This document shows, in pieces, positions 50,361 to 60,138 of a stretch of 64,000 bases of DNA. The translations under genes and the position numbers were made by a program. The notes beneath the pieces are model-generated. The model saw nothing but the letters and a program-made list of their open reading frames with translations. It did not search any database and had not been told where the DNA came from. The DNA lies in assembly GCF_003123685.1 (NCBI RefSeq), contig NZ_QCYJ01000020.1, forward strand, positions 434,001-498,000, written 5' to 3'. Source of the stretch: Nocardia aurea (GTDB lineage: Bacteria > Actinomycetota > Actinomycetes > Mycobacteriales > Mycobacteriaceae). Each line of letters begins with the position of its first letter. Position 1 is the first letter of the stretch.

Positions 50361-53300
50361 ATGACCGACCTCACCGATCGCGCACCGATTCCCACCACCG
50401 ACGACCTGGCCGACCGCTACCGCGTCGGCGCGAGCACGACCGTCCTCACCGGTGTCCAGGCGATCGCCAGGCAGTTGGTCGAACAGCACGTGCGCGATCT
50501 GCGTGCCGGGCGTCGCACCGGGACCTTCGTGTCCGGCTATCAGGGCAGCCCGCTCGGCGGTGTGGACACACTGCTGGCGGGCATGCCCGAGGTGCTCGCC
50601 GAACACGACATCGCCTTCACCCCCGGACTCAACGAGGAACTGGCCGCGACGTCGGTTTTCGGCAGCCAGGCCGTGCTGCCCGGCGATGTCGCGACACACG
50701 ACGGCGTGATCGGCGTCTGGTACGGGAAGGGACCGGGGCTCGACCGCGCCACCGACGCGCTGCGCCACGCGAACATCTACGGCGCGAACCCGCACGGCGG
50801 CATGCTGCTGCTGGTCGGTGACGATCCCGCGGCGAAATCCTCGACGGTGCCGGTGGCCAGCGAACGCTCATTGGCCGCGATGCATATCCCGGTGCTGTTC
50901 CCGCGCAATGCCCGCGAGGTGATCACCATGGGATTGCACGGGGTCGCGCTGTCGCGGGCGAGCGGCTGTGCCGTCGCGCTGAAGATCGTGGCCGATGTCG
51001 CCGACGGCGCGTGGACCGTGGACGGGTCGGTGGGCGATATCGACATCGTCGTCCCCGACATCACTCGCGACGGACACCCGTTCACCTACCTCCAGCGTCC
51101 GATGGCGGCCCCCGCGGCCAGTGTCGCCGCGGAGGCCGATCTGCTCGGCCCGCGCTGGGAACTGGTGCGGGCCTACGGCGCGCGCAACGATCTGGACGTC
51201 ATCGAGGTCGATCCGATCGACGCCACGGTCGGCATCGTCGCGGCGGGAACCACCTTCGACGCGGTCCGCCAGGCCCTGCTCGATCTCGGCGCCGACGACG
51301 CGGCACTGCGCCGCGCGGGCATCCGGTTGCTCCGTATCGGTATGCCCTATCCCCTCGGCCCGGAACGGGTCGGGGAATTCGCGGCCGGATTGAACTGTCT
51401 GATCGTGGTCGAGGAGAAGTCCGCCTTCCTCGAGTCCCAGATCCGCGACATCCTCTACGGCACCGCGGCACCGCCGCGCGTCATCGGAAAATACGACGGC
51501 GACCTGCCGCTGTTCCCCCTCGACGGCGAACTCACCGCGGCCCGGATCATCGCGCCGCTGCGCCGGGCGCTGGCCGGTCGGCTGGAGATGAAACGTCCAC
51601 TGCCGCCGCCGCTCACCCTGTCGGTCCTGCCCGCCCAGCGCACCGCCTACTTCTGTAGCGGCTGCCCGCACAACCGGTCCACCGTGGTCCCGGACGGCTC
51701 GCTGGCCGGTGGCGGGATCGGCTGTCACACCCTGGTGACGATGTCGGGCCGCGCCGACAACCAGGTGCTCGGACTGACGCAGATGGGCGGCGAGGGCGCG
51801 CAGTGGATCGGACAGGCCCCGTTCACCGGTATCTCGCACCTGTTCCAGAACCTCGGCGACGGAACGTATTTCCACTCCGGACAACTCGCCGTGCAGGCGT
51901 GTGTCGCCGCCGGGGTGAACATCACCTTCAAATTGCTGCACAACGAGGTCGTCGCGATGACCGGCGCGCAGCACGCGCAGGGCGCGCTCACCGTCCCCGC
52001 GCTGACGCACCGGCTCGCCGTCGACGGCGTCCGCCGGATCGTCGTCTGCACCGACGACCCGTCCAGGTATCGCGCGCGCGATCTGGCGCCGGGAACGCTG
52101 CTGCGACATCGCGACCAGCTCGACGAGGTCCAGCGGACACTGCGCGAGATCCCGGGTGTCACGGTGCTGATCTACGACCAGCACTGTGCCGCCGACGCGC
52201 GCCGCGGCCGCAAGCGCGGCACCATGCCCGCCCGGCGGACCAGGGTCGTCATCAACGAGGCGGTGTGCGAGGGCTGCGGTGATTGCGGCGTCAAGAGCAA
52301 CTGCCTGTCGGTCCAGCCGGTCGACACCGAATTCGGTCGCAAGACGCGCATCGACCAGACCTCGTGCAATACCGACTACAGCTGTATGGACGGTGATTGC
52401 CCGTCGTTCGTCACGGTGGAACTGCCCGAACCCGGGCGCGCGAAACAGCGGCGTCGCGACCGGCAGGATCCGCCGCCGCTGCCGGAGGTGGTGCGTGACG
52501 TACCCACCACCACCCAGAACGTCTTCCTCGCCGGGATCGGCGGCACCGGCATCGTCACCGTGAACCAGGTGCTCGCGACCGCGGCCCTGCGCGCCGGATA
52601 CGAGGTGGCGACCCTCGACCAGACCGGGCTGAGTCAGAAGGCGGGACCGGTCGTCGCCCATCTGCGATTCGCGGCGGGACCGCTGGAACCGGCGAATCGG
52701 CTCACCCCCGGTTCGGCCGATTGCGTGCTCGCTTTCGACCTGCTTTCCGCCGCGGACCCCAGGAATCCGGTCTACGGGTCGGCGGCGACCACCGTGTCGG
52801 TCGCCTCCACCGGTCGCACGCCGACCGGGCCCATGATCTACGACACCGGCGTCGCCTACCCCGACACCGGTGAACTGCTCGCCCGGCTCGGCGCGGTCTC
52901 GCTGACGCTGCGTTCCTTCGACGCGCTCGCCGCCGCCGAGACGCTGTTCGGCGATACCGCCGCCGCCAATTTCCTGCTCGTCGGCGCGGCGTACCAGCTC
53001 GGTGGACTTCGGTTGCCCGCCACCGCGATCGAGGAGGCCATCGGCATCAACGGCGTCGCGGTGAGCACGAATATCGCCGCGTTCCGCTGGGGCCGCGTGG
53101 CGGTGGAACGGCCGGTGGAATTCGCGGCGGCGACGGCGGCTCGACCGTCGCGCCGCACCCAGATCGCCGTCCCCGCGCCGCTGCTCGACGGGTTCACCGC
53201 CACCGGGGAGACCCGCCGTCGGGCCGAGTTGCGCGCCGGAGAGCTGATCGGATTCCAGAATGTCCACCTCGCGCGGCGCTACCTGGGTGTCGTCGACCAT

Positions 53301-53828
53301 GTCTGGCGGGCGCAGCGATCGGTCACCGAGCGCACCGAATTCAGCGAGGCGGTGGCGGCGGGTCTGTACCGGTTCAGCGCGTACAAGGACGAATACGAGG
53401 TGGCCCGCCGCCTCATCGATCCGGAATTCCGGGCCGAGGTCGGCGAACGTGTTCCCGACGGCGCGAAACTCACCTATCGCCTGCATCCGCCGATCCTGCG
53501 CGCGATGGGCAGGCGCACCAAGATCGGCATCGGACCGCGCGGCCACTTCGCCCTGCGGGCACTGGCCGTGGGGAAGCGGTTGCGCGGCACCCCCTTCGAT
53601 CCGTTCGGCTACGCGCGCGTGCGCCGGGTGGAACGGGAACTGCTCGCGCACTACACCGCGATGGTGACCGCACTCGCCGACGAACTCACCCCGGCGAACT
53701 ACGACCGCGCGGTACGGGCCGCGGCACTGGCCGAGACCGTCCGCGGCTACGAGGACGTCAAACTCGCCGCGGTCGCCCGGTACCGCGACGGTCTGCGCGA
53801 CCTCGGGATCGCCCCGCCGCGGGTCTGA
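50361..53828 (+). CDS. large indolepyruvate ferredoxin oxidoreductase family protein
   Basis: An 1155-residue protein that fuses the usual alpha and beta subunits. The N-terminal half resembles the pyrimidine-binding/IorA domain (TGVQAIARQLVEQ; SGYQGSPLGGVDTLLAG; TPGLNEELAATSVFGSQA). A TPP-type segment follows (CSGCPHNRSTVVPDGSLAGGGIGCHTLV; TQMGGEGAQWIGQAPFT). Four-cysteine clusters lie in INEAVCEGCGDCGVKSNCLSV and SCNTDYSCMDGDCPS. The C-terminal gamma domain has GIGGTGIVTVNQVL. It should oxidatively decarboxylate a 2-oxoacid to acyl-CoA with ferredoxin. ATG 50361 is used; the long frame upstream is antisense to the sirtuin. Confidence 0.88.
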   Translation: MTDLTDRAPIPTTDDLADRYRVGASTTVLTGVQAIARQLVEQHVRDLRAGRRTGTFVSGYQGSPLGGVDTLLAGMPEVLAEHDIAFTPGLNEELAATSVFGSQAVLPGDVATHDGVIGVWYGKGPGLDRATDALRHANIYGANPHGGMLLLVGDDPAAKSSTVPVASERSLAAMHIPVLFPRNAREVITMGLHGVALSRASGCAVALKIVADVADGAWTVDGSVGDIDIVVPDITRDGHPFTYLQRPMAAPAASVAAEADLLGPRWELVRAYGARNDLDVIEVDPIDATVGIVAAGTTFDAVRQALLDLGADDAALRRAGIRLLRIGMPYPLGPERVGEFAAGLNCLIVVEEKSAFLESQIRDILYGTAAPPRVIGKYDGDLPLFPLDGELTAARIIAPLRRALAGRLEMKRPLPPPLTLSVLPAQRTAYFCSGCPHNRSTVVPDGSLAGGGIGCHTLVTMSGRADNQVLGLTQMGGEGAQWIGQAPFTGISHLFQNLGDGTYFHSGQLAVQACVAAGVNITFKLLHNEVVAMTGAQHAQGALTVPALTHRLAVDGVRRIVVCTDDPSRYRARDLAPGTLLRHRDQLDEVQRTLREIPGVTVLIYDQHCAADARRGRKRGTMPARRTRVVINEAVCEGCGDCGVKSNCLSVQPVDTEFGRKTRIDQTSCNTDYSCMDGDCPSFVTVELPEPGRAKQRRRDRQDPPPLPEVVRDVPTTTQNVFLAGIGGTGIVTVNQVLATAALRAGYEVATLDQTGLSQKAGPVVAHLRFAAGPLEPANRLTPGSADCVLAFDLLSAADPRNPVYGSAATTVSVASTGRTPTGPMIYDTGVAYPDTGELLARLGAVSLTLRSFDALAAAETLFGDTAAANFLLVGAAYQLGGLRLPATAIEEAIGINGVAVSTNIAAFRWGRVAVERPVEFAAATAARPSRRTQIAVPAPLLDGFTATGETRRRAELRAGELIGFQNVHLARRYLGVVDHVWRAQRSVTERTEFSEAVAAGLYRFSAYKDEYEVARRLIDPEFRAEVGERVPDGAKLTYRLHPPILRAMGRRTKIGIGPRGHFALRALAVGKRLRGTPFDPFGYARVRRVERELLAHYTAMVTALADELTPANYDRAVRAAALAETVRGYEDVKLAAVARYRDGLRDLGIAPPRV

Positions 53829-53840
53829 GCCGAAGCGCGG

Positions 53841-55100
53841 TCATCCCGCGCAGATGGATCCGACCGCCTCGGTGAGCACGGTAAGCCCGTGGTCGATCTC
53901 GTCGTCGGAGACGGTCAGCGGCGGCATCAGTTTGATGACCTCGTCCTCCGACCCCGAGGTCTCGACCAGCAGTCCGCGCTCGAAGGCGATCCTGCACACC
54001 TTCGCGGCCCGCGACGCCTCCTCGAAGACGAGACCGTGCACCAGTCCGCGCCCCCTGGTGGAAAGACCGCTGTGCGCGCCCGCCACATCGGCCAGCGCGG
54101 CACGCACCCGTTCCCCCTTGGCGAGGGTCGAGGATTCCAGCGCACCGTCGGACCAGTAGTGCTCCAGCGCGACCCGCGCGGTGACGAAGGCCGCGTTGTT
54201 ACCGCGGAAGGTTCCGTTGTGCTCGCCGGGCGTCCACTGGTCCAGTTCGGGCCGGAACAGCACCAGCGCCATCGGCAACCCGTAGCCGCCGATCGACTTG
54301 GACAGTGTGACGATATCCGGGGTGATTCCGGCGACTTCGAACGAGAAGAACGGCCCGGTACGTCCGCACCCCATCTGCACGTCGTCGACGATCAGCAGAA
54401 TTCCGCGCGCCGAGCACAGTTCGGCGAGGCTGCGCAGCCAGTCGGCGCGAGCGACGTTCACCCCGCCCTCGCCCTGCACCGTCTCCACGATGACCGCAGC
54501 GGGTTTGTCCAGGCCGGAGGAGGAGTCGTCCAGGGCACGGCGCATCCATCGCAATTCGGATTCGTCGCCGAGGTAGCCGTCGTAGGGCATCGACGCCACG
54601 TGGACCAGCGGCACCCCCGCGCCCGCGCGTTTGGCCGCGTTGCCCGTCACCGCGAGCGCGCCGAGGGACATGCCGTGGAAGGCGTTGGTGAAATTGAGGA
54701 CCGACTGCCGCCCGGTGATCTTGCGCGCCAGTTTGAGCGCGGCCTCGACGGCGTTGGCGCCGGTCGGGCCGGGGAATTGGACCTTGTAGTCCAGGCCGCG
54801 CGGCGCGAGGACCAGGTCGCGCAGCGATTCGAGCAGGGCGCGTTTGGCGACGGTCGACATGTCGAGCGCGTGCGTGATGCCGTCGGCCATGATGTAGTCG
54901 ATCAGCGCCCGCTTCATGACCGGGTTGTTGTGCCCGTAGTTCAGCGAGCCCGCTCCCGCGAAGAAATCCAGGTAGTCGCGACCCTGTTCGTCACGCAACC
55001 AACTGCCGCTGGCGGTGTCGAAAACGGTGGGCCAGGATCTGCAGTAACCGCGAACATTCGATTCGAGTGTTTCGAAAACGGCCATCTCGGCGACAGTCAT
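53841..55100 (-). CDS. ectB: diaminobutyrate-2-oxoglutarate transaminase, EctB-like
   Basis: A 419-residue class-III PLP aminotransferase with strong EctB features: GRDYLDFFAGAGSLNYGHNNPVMK, VQFPGPTGANAVEAALKLARK, TNAFHGMSLGALAVTG, and the PLP lysine near 267 in TLSKSIGGYGLPMAL. EctB makes L-2,4-diaminobutyrate, the first step of ectoine synthesis. Neither ectA nor ectC is next to it. The product may therefore feed another pathway (a siderophore or peptide), or the rest lies elsewhere. It is convergent with the ferredoxin oxidoreductase gene. Confidence 0.9.
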   Translation of the reverse strand: MTVAEMAVFETLESNVRGYCRSWPTVFDTASGSWLRDEQGRDYLDFFAGAGSLNYGHNNPVMKRALIDYIMADGITHALDMSTVAKRALLESLRDLVLAPRGLDYKVQFPGPTGANAVEAALKLARKITGRQSVLNFTNAFHGMSLGALAVTGNAAKRAGAGVPLVHVASMPYDGYLGDESELRWMRRALDDSSSGLDKPAAVIVETVQGEGGVNVARADWLRSLAELCSARGILLIVDDVQMGCGRTGPFFSFEVAGITPDIVTLSKSIGGYGLPMALVLFRPELDQWTPGEHNGTFRGNNAAFVTARVALEHYWSDGALESSTLAKGERVRAALADVAGAHSGLSTRGRGLVHGLVFEEASRAAKVCRIAFERGLLVETSGSEDEVIKLMPPLTVSDDEIDHGLTVLTEAVGSICAG

Positions 55101-55270
55101 CGGCGACCCTTCCTGTCGTGACGAGCGGTTTGTGCCTTGTCAGAGCGGCGGGGGCGCCAATCTGAAGTGACTGTGTTTCTAACACTGACGCGTCAGGTGT
55201 GCAGCAGTTTTCGAAAAGACGCGCGGAATCCTTCCGCGTGTCCGCGTCGCCGCACTAGAGTTGACTCCTT

Positions 55271-56125
55271 GTGCGCGGCGGTGCTGAGGGGGTGGAATGG
55301 CTTGCCGTGGCCATGCGCGCCCGGCGAACGGCGCGGGTGTACCAACAACTCGCCGTCGCCGGATTCCGCCGCCAGTCCCAATACAAGTTGGCGATGTTCG
55401 CCGGCCTGTTCACCAATTGCGTGTTCGGGCTGGTCCGTGCTGCGGTGATGGTGGCGGCCGTACGGGCCGCGGGCGATTTCGGCGGTTACGACGAAGGCTC
55501 GATCGGCGCCTACGTCTGGCTGTCACAAGCCCTGCTCGGCGCGATGCAATTCATGGGTCCGCCACTGGAATTGGTGGACCGGGTCAAGAACGGCGATATC
55601 GCGGTCGACTTCCTGCGCCCGGTCGACGTTCAACTGTCCTATCTCGCCACCGATCTCGGACGGGCCGCATGCACATTGATCCCCCGGGGCATACCGAGCG
55701 TCGTCTTCGGCTATCTCACTTTCGGACTCGCGATGCCGCATTCGCCATGGCCGTATCTGCTCGGCGCGATCTCGGTGTTACTCGCGGTGGCCCTGTCGTT
55801 CCTGTCGTTATTCGCTGTTGGCCTGATCGGTTTCTGGGTGGTGGAGACCCGTGGCATACGGGTGCTATACCAGATTTGCGGCACGTTTCTGGCCGGGCTG
55901 TTCGTGCCGGTCCACATGTTCCCGGAATGGCTGCGCACCCTCGCGCACGCCACCCCGTTCCCCTCGATCCTGCAGGCGCCGATCGATATCCTCTCCGGTC
56001 GCGTCCTCGACTCGGAGGCGATCGGGGTCGTTGCCACGCAGGTGGTTTGGGTGGTGCTGATCGGCATCGCGGGTCGGATACTACTGGCGGCGGGCCGCCG
56101 CAGGCTGGAGGTGCAGGGTGGCTGA
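55271..56125 (+). CDS. ABC-2 family permease, subunit 1
   Basis: A 284-residue membrane protein with six helices (KLAMFAGLFTNCVFGLVRAAVMVA; SFLSLFAVGLIGFWVVETRGIRVLYQICGTFLAGLFVPVHMFPEWLRTLAHATPFPSI). It belongs to the ABC-2 group of paired permeases with a separate ATPase. The start is uncertain between GTG 55271, GTG 55292 and ATG 55313, as none has a well-spaced ribosome site. It overlaps the next gene by eight bases. Confidence 0.85.
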   Translation: MRGGAEGVEWLAVAMRARRTARVYQQLAVAGFRRQSQYKLAMFAGLFTNCVFGLVRAAVMVAAVRAAGDFGGYDEGSIGAYVWLSQALLGAMQFMGPPLELVDRVKNGDIAVDFLRPVDVQLSYLATDLGRAACTLIPRGIPSVVFGYLTFGLAMPHSPWPYLLGAISVLLAVALSFLSLFAVGLIGFWVVETRGIRVLYQICGTFLAGLFVPVHMFPEWLRTLAHATPFPSILQAPIDILSGRVLDSEAIGVVATQVVWVVLIGIAGRILLAAGRRRLEVQGG

Positions 56126-56951
56126 ACTTCCGCTGGTGAGTACACCGGCAGGCACCCTCCTCACCCCGTACATCGCGGTGCTGCGCTCACGCATGCGCGC
56201 CCAGCAGTCCTACAGATTGTCCTTCGCCAGTGAGGTTTTCAGCGCTTTCCTGATCGGGCTGATCGAATTCGCCGAAGTCTGGGTCATCTTCCACACCGTG
56301 AAAGTGCTCGGCGGCCTCGATCTCGATGCTGCGCTGCTGCTTTTCGGCCTGAGCAACACCACCTTCGCGCTGGCACAGGTCATGGTCGGCCACCTCGATT
56401 CCCTGCCGACGCTGATCCGGCTCGGCACCCTCGACGCCTTCCACCTGCGCCCGCAACCGCTGCTGCTGCAACTCATCACCAGCGATATCTCCTTGCGCCG
56501 CCTCGCGCGCGCCGCCGTCGCGATCGCGGTGCTGACACTCGGGCTGATGCGCAACGATATCGACTGGGGGCCTGCCGCTGTCGTCCTTCTCGCGATCACC
56601 CTGATCGGCGGGATCCTGATCTTCGGCGGGATCTTCGTCTGCGCGGCCGGACTGCAATTCTTCCTGATCGACGGCGCCGAACTGACGAACAGCTTCACCT
56701 ACGGTGGCTCGTTCGCGGCGATGCAACCCGCCTCGGTCTTCCCCCCGCCGCTGAAAATCCTTTTCGGGTTCGCCATCCCGGTGTCGTTCACGGCGTATCT
56801 GCCGACCATCTGCCTGCTCGGACTACCCGGTCCACCACTGCTGCCGTCCTGGCTGGCCTGGTGGACCCCGGTCGCGACGATATGGGTTTGGCTGCTCGCA
56901 CTCTGCTTGTGGCGAATCGGTACTCGGCACTACCAGGGAGGCGGCGGGTAA
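56118..56951 (+). CDS. ABC-2 family permease, subunit 2
   Basis: A 277-residue six-helix protein, companion to the previous permease. Landmarks are SFASEVFSAFLIGLIEFAEVWVIFHTVKVLGGLD and GGSFAAMQPASVFPPPLKILFGFAIPVSFTAYLPTICLLGLPGPP. Together they should form a heterodimeric export channel. The stop is two bases before the GTG of the ATPase gene. Confidence 0.87.
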   Translation: MAELPLVSTPAGTLLTPYIAVLRSRMRAQQSYRLSFASEVFSAFLIGLIEFAEVWVIFHTVKVLGGLDLDAALLLFGLSNTTFALAQVMVGHLDSLPTLIRLGTLDAFHLRPQPLLLQLITSDISLRRLARAAVAIAVLTLGLMRNDIDWGPAAVVLLAITLIGGILIFGGIFVCAAGLQFFLIDGAELTNSFTYGGSFAAMQPASVFPPPLKILFGFAIPVSFTAYLPTICLLGLPGPPLLPSWLAWWTPVATIWVWLLALCLWRIGTRHYQGGGG

Positions 56952-56953
56952 GC

Positions 56954-57946
56954 GTGGCGGCCAGCGACTTATCGGACACGATCATCGATATCGAGAATCT
57001 GACAAGGGAATTCACCCTCTATCGCCGGAACGGCAAGAAATGGCGCCGTACCCGCGACACCCTCACCGCCGTCGACGGCATGACCTTCCGGATCGAACGC
57101 GGCGCCGCCGTCGGCTATATCGGAGCCAACGGCGCGGGCAAATCCACCACCATCAAGATGCTGACCGGAATCCTGGTGCCGACGTCGGGCAGTGTGCGCA
57201 CCTGCGGATTGGAACCGGTGCGTCAGCGGCGCAGACTCGCCTCGCGTATCGGCGTCGTGTTCGGGCAGCGGTCCCAATTGTGGTGGGATCTGCCACTGCG
57301 CGAATCCTTTTCGATCTTGGCCGCCATCCACCGGCTCGACCCGGACATCACGCGCAAACGCACCTACGAGCTGGTCGAACAGCTGGAAATGGCCGAAACG
57401 CTCGATACGCCGGTGCGGCAACTGTCGCTCGGGCAGCGGATGCGGGCCGAGGTCGCCGCGGCCCTGCTGCACTCACCGGAATTGGTGATCCTGGACGAAC
57501 CGACCATCGGTCTGGATGTGCTGTCCAAGCAGCGACTACGTGAATTCCTGCGCGCGGAGCGGGTGGACCGGGGCACCACGCTGCTGCTCACCACCCACGA
57601 TATGGGCGATATCGAGCGGCTGTGCGATCGCGTCCTCGTGGTCGACCACGGCAGCCTGGTCTACGACGGTTCGCTACCCGGTCTCGGCGCGACGGTCGGC
57701 GCGCGCCGCGTACTCGTCGTCGACCTCGCCGAGCCGACCCCCGACCTGCTCGACCTGCCATGCGATGCGGAATTGCTCACCAGCGAAGGCGACGGGATGC
57801 GACAACGATTGGCCTTCGACGCGGAGAAGACGACAGCCGCGCGATTACTCGCCGCGGTCTCGGACCGGGCCCAGGTACGGGATCTGTCCATCGAAGAACC
57901 CGAAATCGAGGATATCGTCCGGCGGATATACGAATCCGCCCGCTGA
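56954..57946 (+). CDS. ABC exporter ATP-binding protein
   Basis: A 330-residue ATPase. Walker A GANGAGKST lies near residue 56, the signature LSLGQRMRAEVAAALLHSPELVILDEPTIGLD in the middle. The FGQRSQLWWDLP motif is typical of ATPases paired with this ABC-2 permease type. GTG 56954 follows the permease stop closely. Substrate is unknown; such three-gene exporters often move drugs or lipids. Confidence 0.9.
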   Translation: MAASDLSDTIIDIENLTREFTLYRRNGKKWRRTRDTLTAVDGMTFRIERGAAVGYIGANGAGKSTTIKMLTGILVPTSGSVRTCGLEPVRQRRRLASRIGVVFGQRSQLWWDLPLRESFSILAAIHRLDPDITRKRTYELVEQLEMAETLDTPVRQLSLGQRMRAEVAAALLHSPELVILDEPTIGLDVLSKQRLREFLRAERVDRGTTLLLTTHDMGDIERLCDRVLVVDHGSLVYDGSLPGLGATVGARRVLVVDLAEPTPDLLDLPCDAELLTSEGDGMRQRLAFDAEKTTAARLLAAVSDRAQVRDLSIEEPEIEDIVRRIYESAR

Positions 57947-57964
57947 CGGCGTCAGCGGGCGGAT
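57934..57964. terminator. strong hairpin between convergent genes
   Basis: ATCCGCCCGCTGAC and GTCAGCGGGCGGAT form a 14-bp stem with loop GGC, and include the ABC ATPase stop. It lies before the convergent DUF4389 gene end and could terminate both. Confidence 0.8.
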
Positions 57965-57989
57965 CGGCACTGTCACTCCGGGGCGGGAA

Positions 57990-58658
57990 TCAGGGTTCGC
58001 GCGGCCCCTGGTCGAGCCGGAACGGCGGATATTCGTCGCGCAGCAAACCGGCGTAGACCGATACGCGCAGCAGCCATCGGTTGACACCCGTCGAGAAATC
58101 GAAAAGCCCCTTCGGATAGACGCCGGTGAACAGCAGACCGATCACCGCGAGCACCGCGAGCACTCCGAGCAGTGACGGCCAAGACACCGTGTAGTCGTCG
58201 GAGACGGTCGTGTATCCGCCGACGAAGACCATGGTCACCAGGTAGTGCGGAATGGCCAGCAACCACGACTTGACCAGGACCAATCCACGATGCAGCCGCT
58301 CGGGATAATCGACCTCGAGATCCGCGGGATAGTTCGGGTCGGAGGCGAGGGTGAACGGCGGATATCTATCCGTGCCGAGCGGCGACCAGGCATAGAAGCC
58401 GACGCGCCAGCCCCAGCGCAGCACACCGATCGAGTAATCGAAGAGCCCGCGCGGGTACTTCCCGGTGAACAGGATCGCGAAGAACGCGATCACGGTCACG
58501 ACGAACCATCCGATATGCAGGAAGAACAGCACAATATAGTGCGGAATGGCCAGTATCCATTTGACCAGCCACATCCATCGCGACAACGCGGGATCCAGAT
58601 CCCCCCTGACGCGAACCGGATTCGCGGAACTGACCGGCTTCTCGAGTTCCATTTCCAT
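57990..58658 (-). CDS. membrane protein with two DUF4389 domains
   Basis: A 222-residue protein with two similar repeats. Each begins with a helix-loop IPHYIVLFFL or IPHYLVTMVF, has a second helix, a YPRGLFDYSIGVLRW or YPKGLFDFSTGVNRW motif, then an extracellular DRYPPF/DEYPPF end. This tandem arrangement is typical of actinobacterial DUF4389 proteins. ATG 58658 has a GGAAGGAG site. Role is unknown. Confidence 0.85.
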   Translation of the reverse strand: MEMELEKPVSSANPVRVRGDLDPALSRWMWLVKWILAIPHYIVLFFLHIGWFVVTVIAFFAILFTGKYPRGLFDYSIGVLRWGWRVGFYAWSPLGTDRYPPFTLASDPNYPADLEVDYPERLHRGLVLVKSWLLAIPHYLVTMVFVGGYTTVSDDYTVSWPSLLGVLAVLAVIGLLFTGVYPKGLFDFSTGVNRWLLRVSVYAGLLRDEYPPFRLDQGPREP

Positions 58659-58856
58659 GATCGACGCTCCTTCCGGGCTTCGATGCGGCGGCAAACCGTA
58701 GAACGATAGTCGGATTGTCCCGTATCGGAGAAATGTCCCGACCACGATCCGATACCGACATGCCAACGATCGAAACGTCGTCATCGATATTTCCGAGGAC
58801 TCCGGTCACTCGCGATGGATCACCGCCGAGTGCACGGATGTACGCCGCACAACCGG

Positions 58857-59252
58857 TCAGTCGGGGGCCTGATCGGTCGTCGAATACAGGCTCACCTCAC
58901 CGCTTTCGCTCAGGAAGGCGTTGACCAGCATCACCCGATTGGCCGCGAGCTGTTCGCGGTCCGGCGCCGCGGTGGTGATATCGATCTGCGGAATCGTCGC
59001 CCAGTTCACCACGTACCGCTCGGGCGGACCGTCGTCGTCGGACAGCCGCGCCAGCCGGAAGACCGACACCGTCTTGCGTTCGATGAGGATGCGCACCACC
59101 TCGGCGATTCGCTCCGGGTCTTCCAGTGCGAACAGGAAGCCGAAAGTCAGCTCGGGTGAGGACACATAGGCGGGCACGAATACCGAGGCTAGCCGATCGC
59201 GGACCGGTCCGCAGCCGCCCCGCCGCCGGGATTGCCGCGCATGCGCTGGCAT
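58857..59252 (-). CDS. hypothetical protein
   Basis: About 131 residues from ATG 59252 with a GGGGGAG site close by. The core (SPELTFGFLFALEDPERIAEVVRILIERKTVSVFRLARL; RYVVNWATIPQIDITTAAPDREQLAANRVMLVNAFLSES) looks like a real alpha/beta protein. The first 20 residues are Arg-rich, so a later start is possible. I recognise no family. Confidence 0.55.
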   Translation of the reverse strand: MPAHARQSRRRGGCGPVRDRLASVFVPAYVSSPELTFGFLFALEDPERIAEVVRILIERKTVSVFRLARLSDDDGPPERYVVNWATIPQIDITTAAPDREQLAANRVMLVNAFLSESGEVSLYSTTDQAPD

Positions 59253-59582
59253 TCGCTCCCCCGGAAACTCGCTACCGAAGCTCAGGAAATCCCGTCGACG
59301 TATCCGAATCGTAACGGACCATAACGATTTCCGCCGCACGCGAGATTCTTACGGCATATGGTTGCGCGGCCGACGGCCGTCGCGCTTTCCTGAAAGAGTC
59401 CCGATATTCGGGCCGCCTTTCTCATCGCATCGTCGCGGATTTCCCGGTTGCTTCACCGTGCGGTGAACCGTGCGAGAGACGGCCCGCGCGGGACTACGCC
59501 GGAGCCGAGGGATCGCCCCTCCCCGAAATCTCCCTCGGCCCTGGCGTATCCATGCTCGGATCATCACCTCAGGGGCTGCGCC

Positions 59583-60119
59583 ATGGCAACCGAATTCACC
59601 GAGAACCGCATCGTCGCAGGCGAATTGCCGACCCGATCGGCGCTGTTGCGCACCTTCCGCATGCCGGGCGATCCCCGACTGCGCGGACACCGGGTACTGG
59701 AGGCGGCCGGCGAACTGGTGGAATGCCACGAGAGCAGGCAGCGCGCGCTGCGAACCGCGCGCCGCCCCGGCGCGTCGAGCGGACGGGTCGCCGCGTGCGC
59801 CCAGCAGGTGGACGATATCGACCATCGCAGGGCCGAACTCGTCGGGCGGATCGATCGGTGGGTCGCGACGAATGTCGCCCACCGCGGTGGCGCGTCGCTG
59901 CATACCGAGACACTGGGCTCGGTGATCGACCGCCTCGCGGCGAAATGGATTGTGGCACAACAGGCTGTCGGCCCGAGGGCGTCGATCGACGCACCGCGTC
60001 CGCTGCGGACGGACGGTATCGCCCACCTGGAATGGACCAGATTGGCCGAATTGGCAGACGGCTACCAGGATCTGATCACCGACGTGACCGAACACCGTCG
60101 AAGGCTGCCGGTCTGGTGA
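59583..60119 (+). CDS. DUF4254 family protein
   Basis: A 178-residue mainly helical protein with HRRAELVGRIDRWVATNV near the middle and HLEWTRLAELADGYQDLITDVTEHRRRLPVW at the end, both typical of DUF4254. Such proteins occur in actinobacteria near lipid or sugar genes; function is not known. The start is ATG 59583; a longer frame upstream is non-coding. Confidence 0.75.
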   Translation: MATEFTENRIVAGELPTRSALLRTFRMPGDPRLRGHRVLEAAGELVECHESRQRALRTARRPGASSGRVAACAQQVDDIDHRRAELVGRIDRWVATNVAHRGGASLHTETLGSVIDRLAAKWIVAQQAVGPRASIDAPRPLRTDGIAHLEWTRLAELADGYQDLITDVTEHRRRLPVW

Positions 60120-60130
60120 CCGGCAGCCTT
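60101..60130. terminator. strong hairpin after the DUF4254 gene
   Basis: AAGGCTGCCGGTC and GACCGGCAGCCTT form a 13-bp stem with loop TGGT and include the stop codon. It lies before the convergent small protein gene. Confidence 0.8.
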
Positions 60131-60138
60131 CGGCTGGA

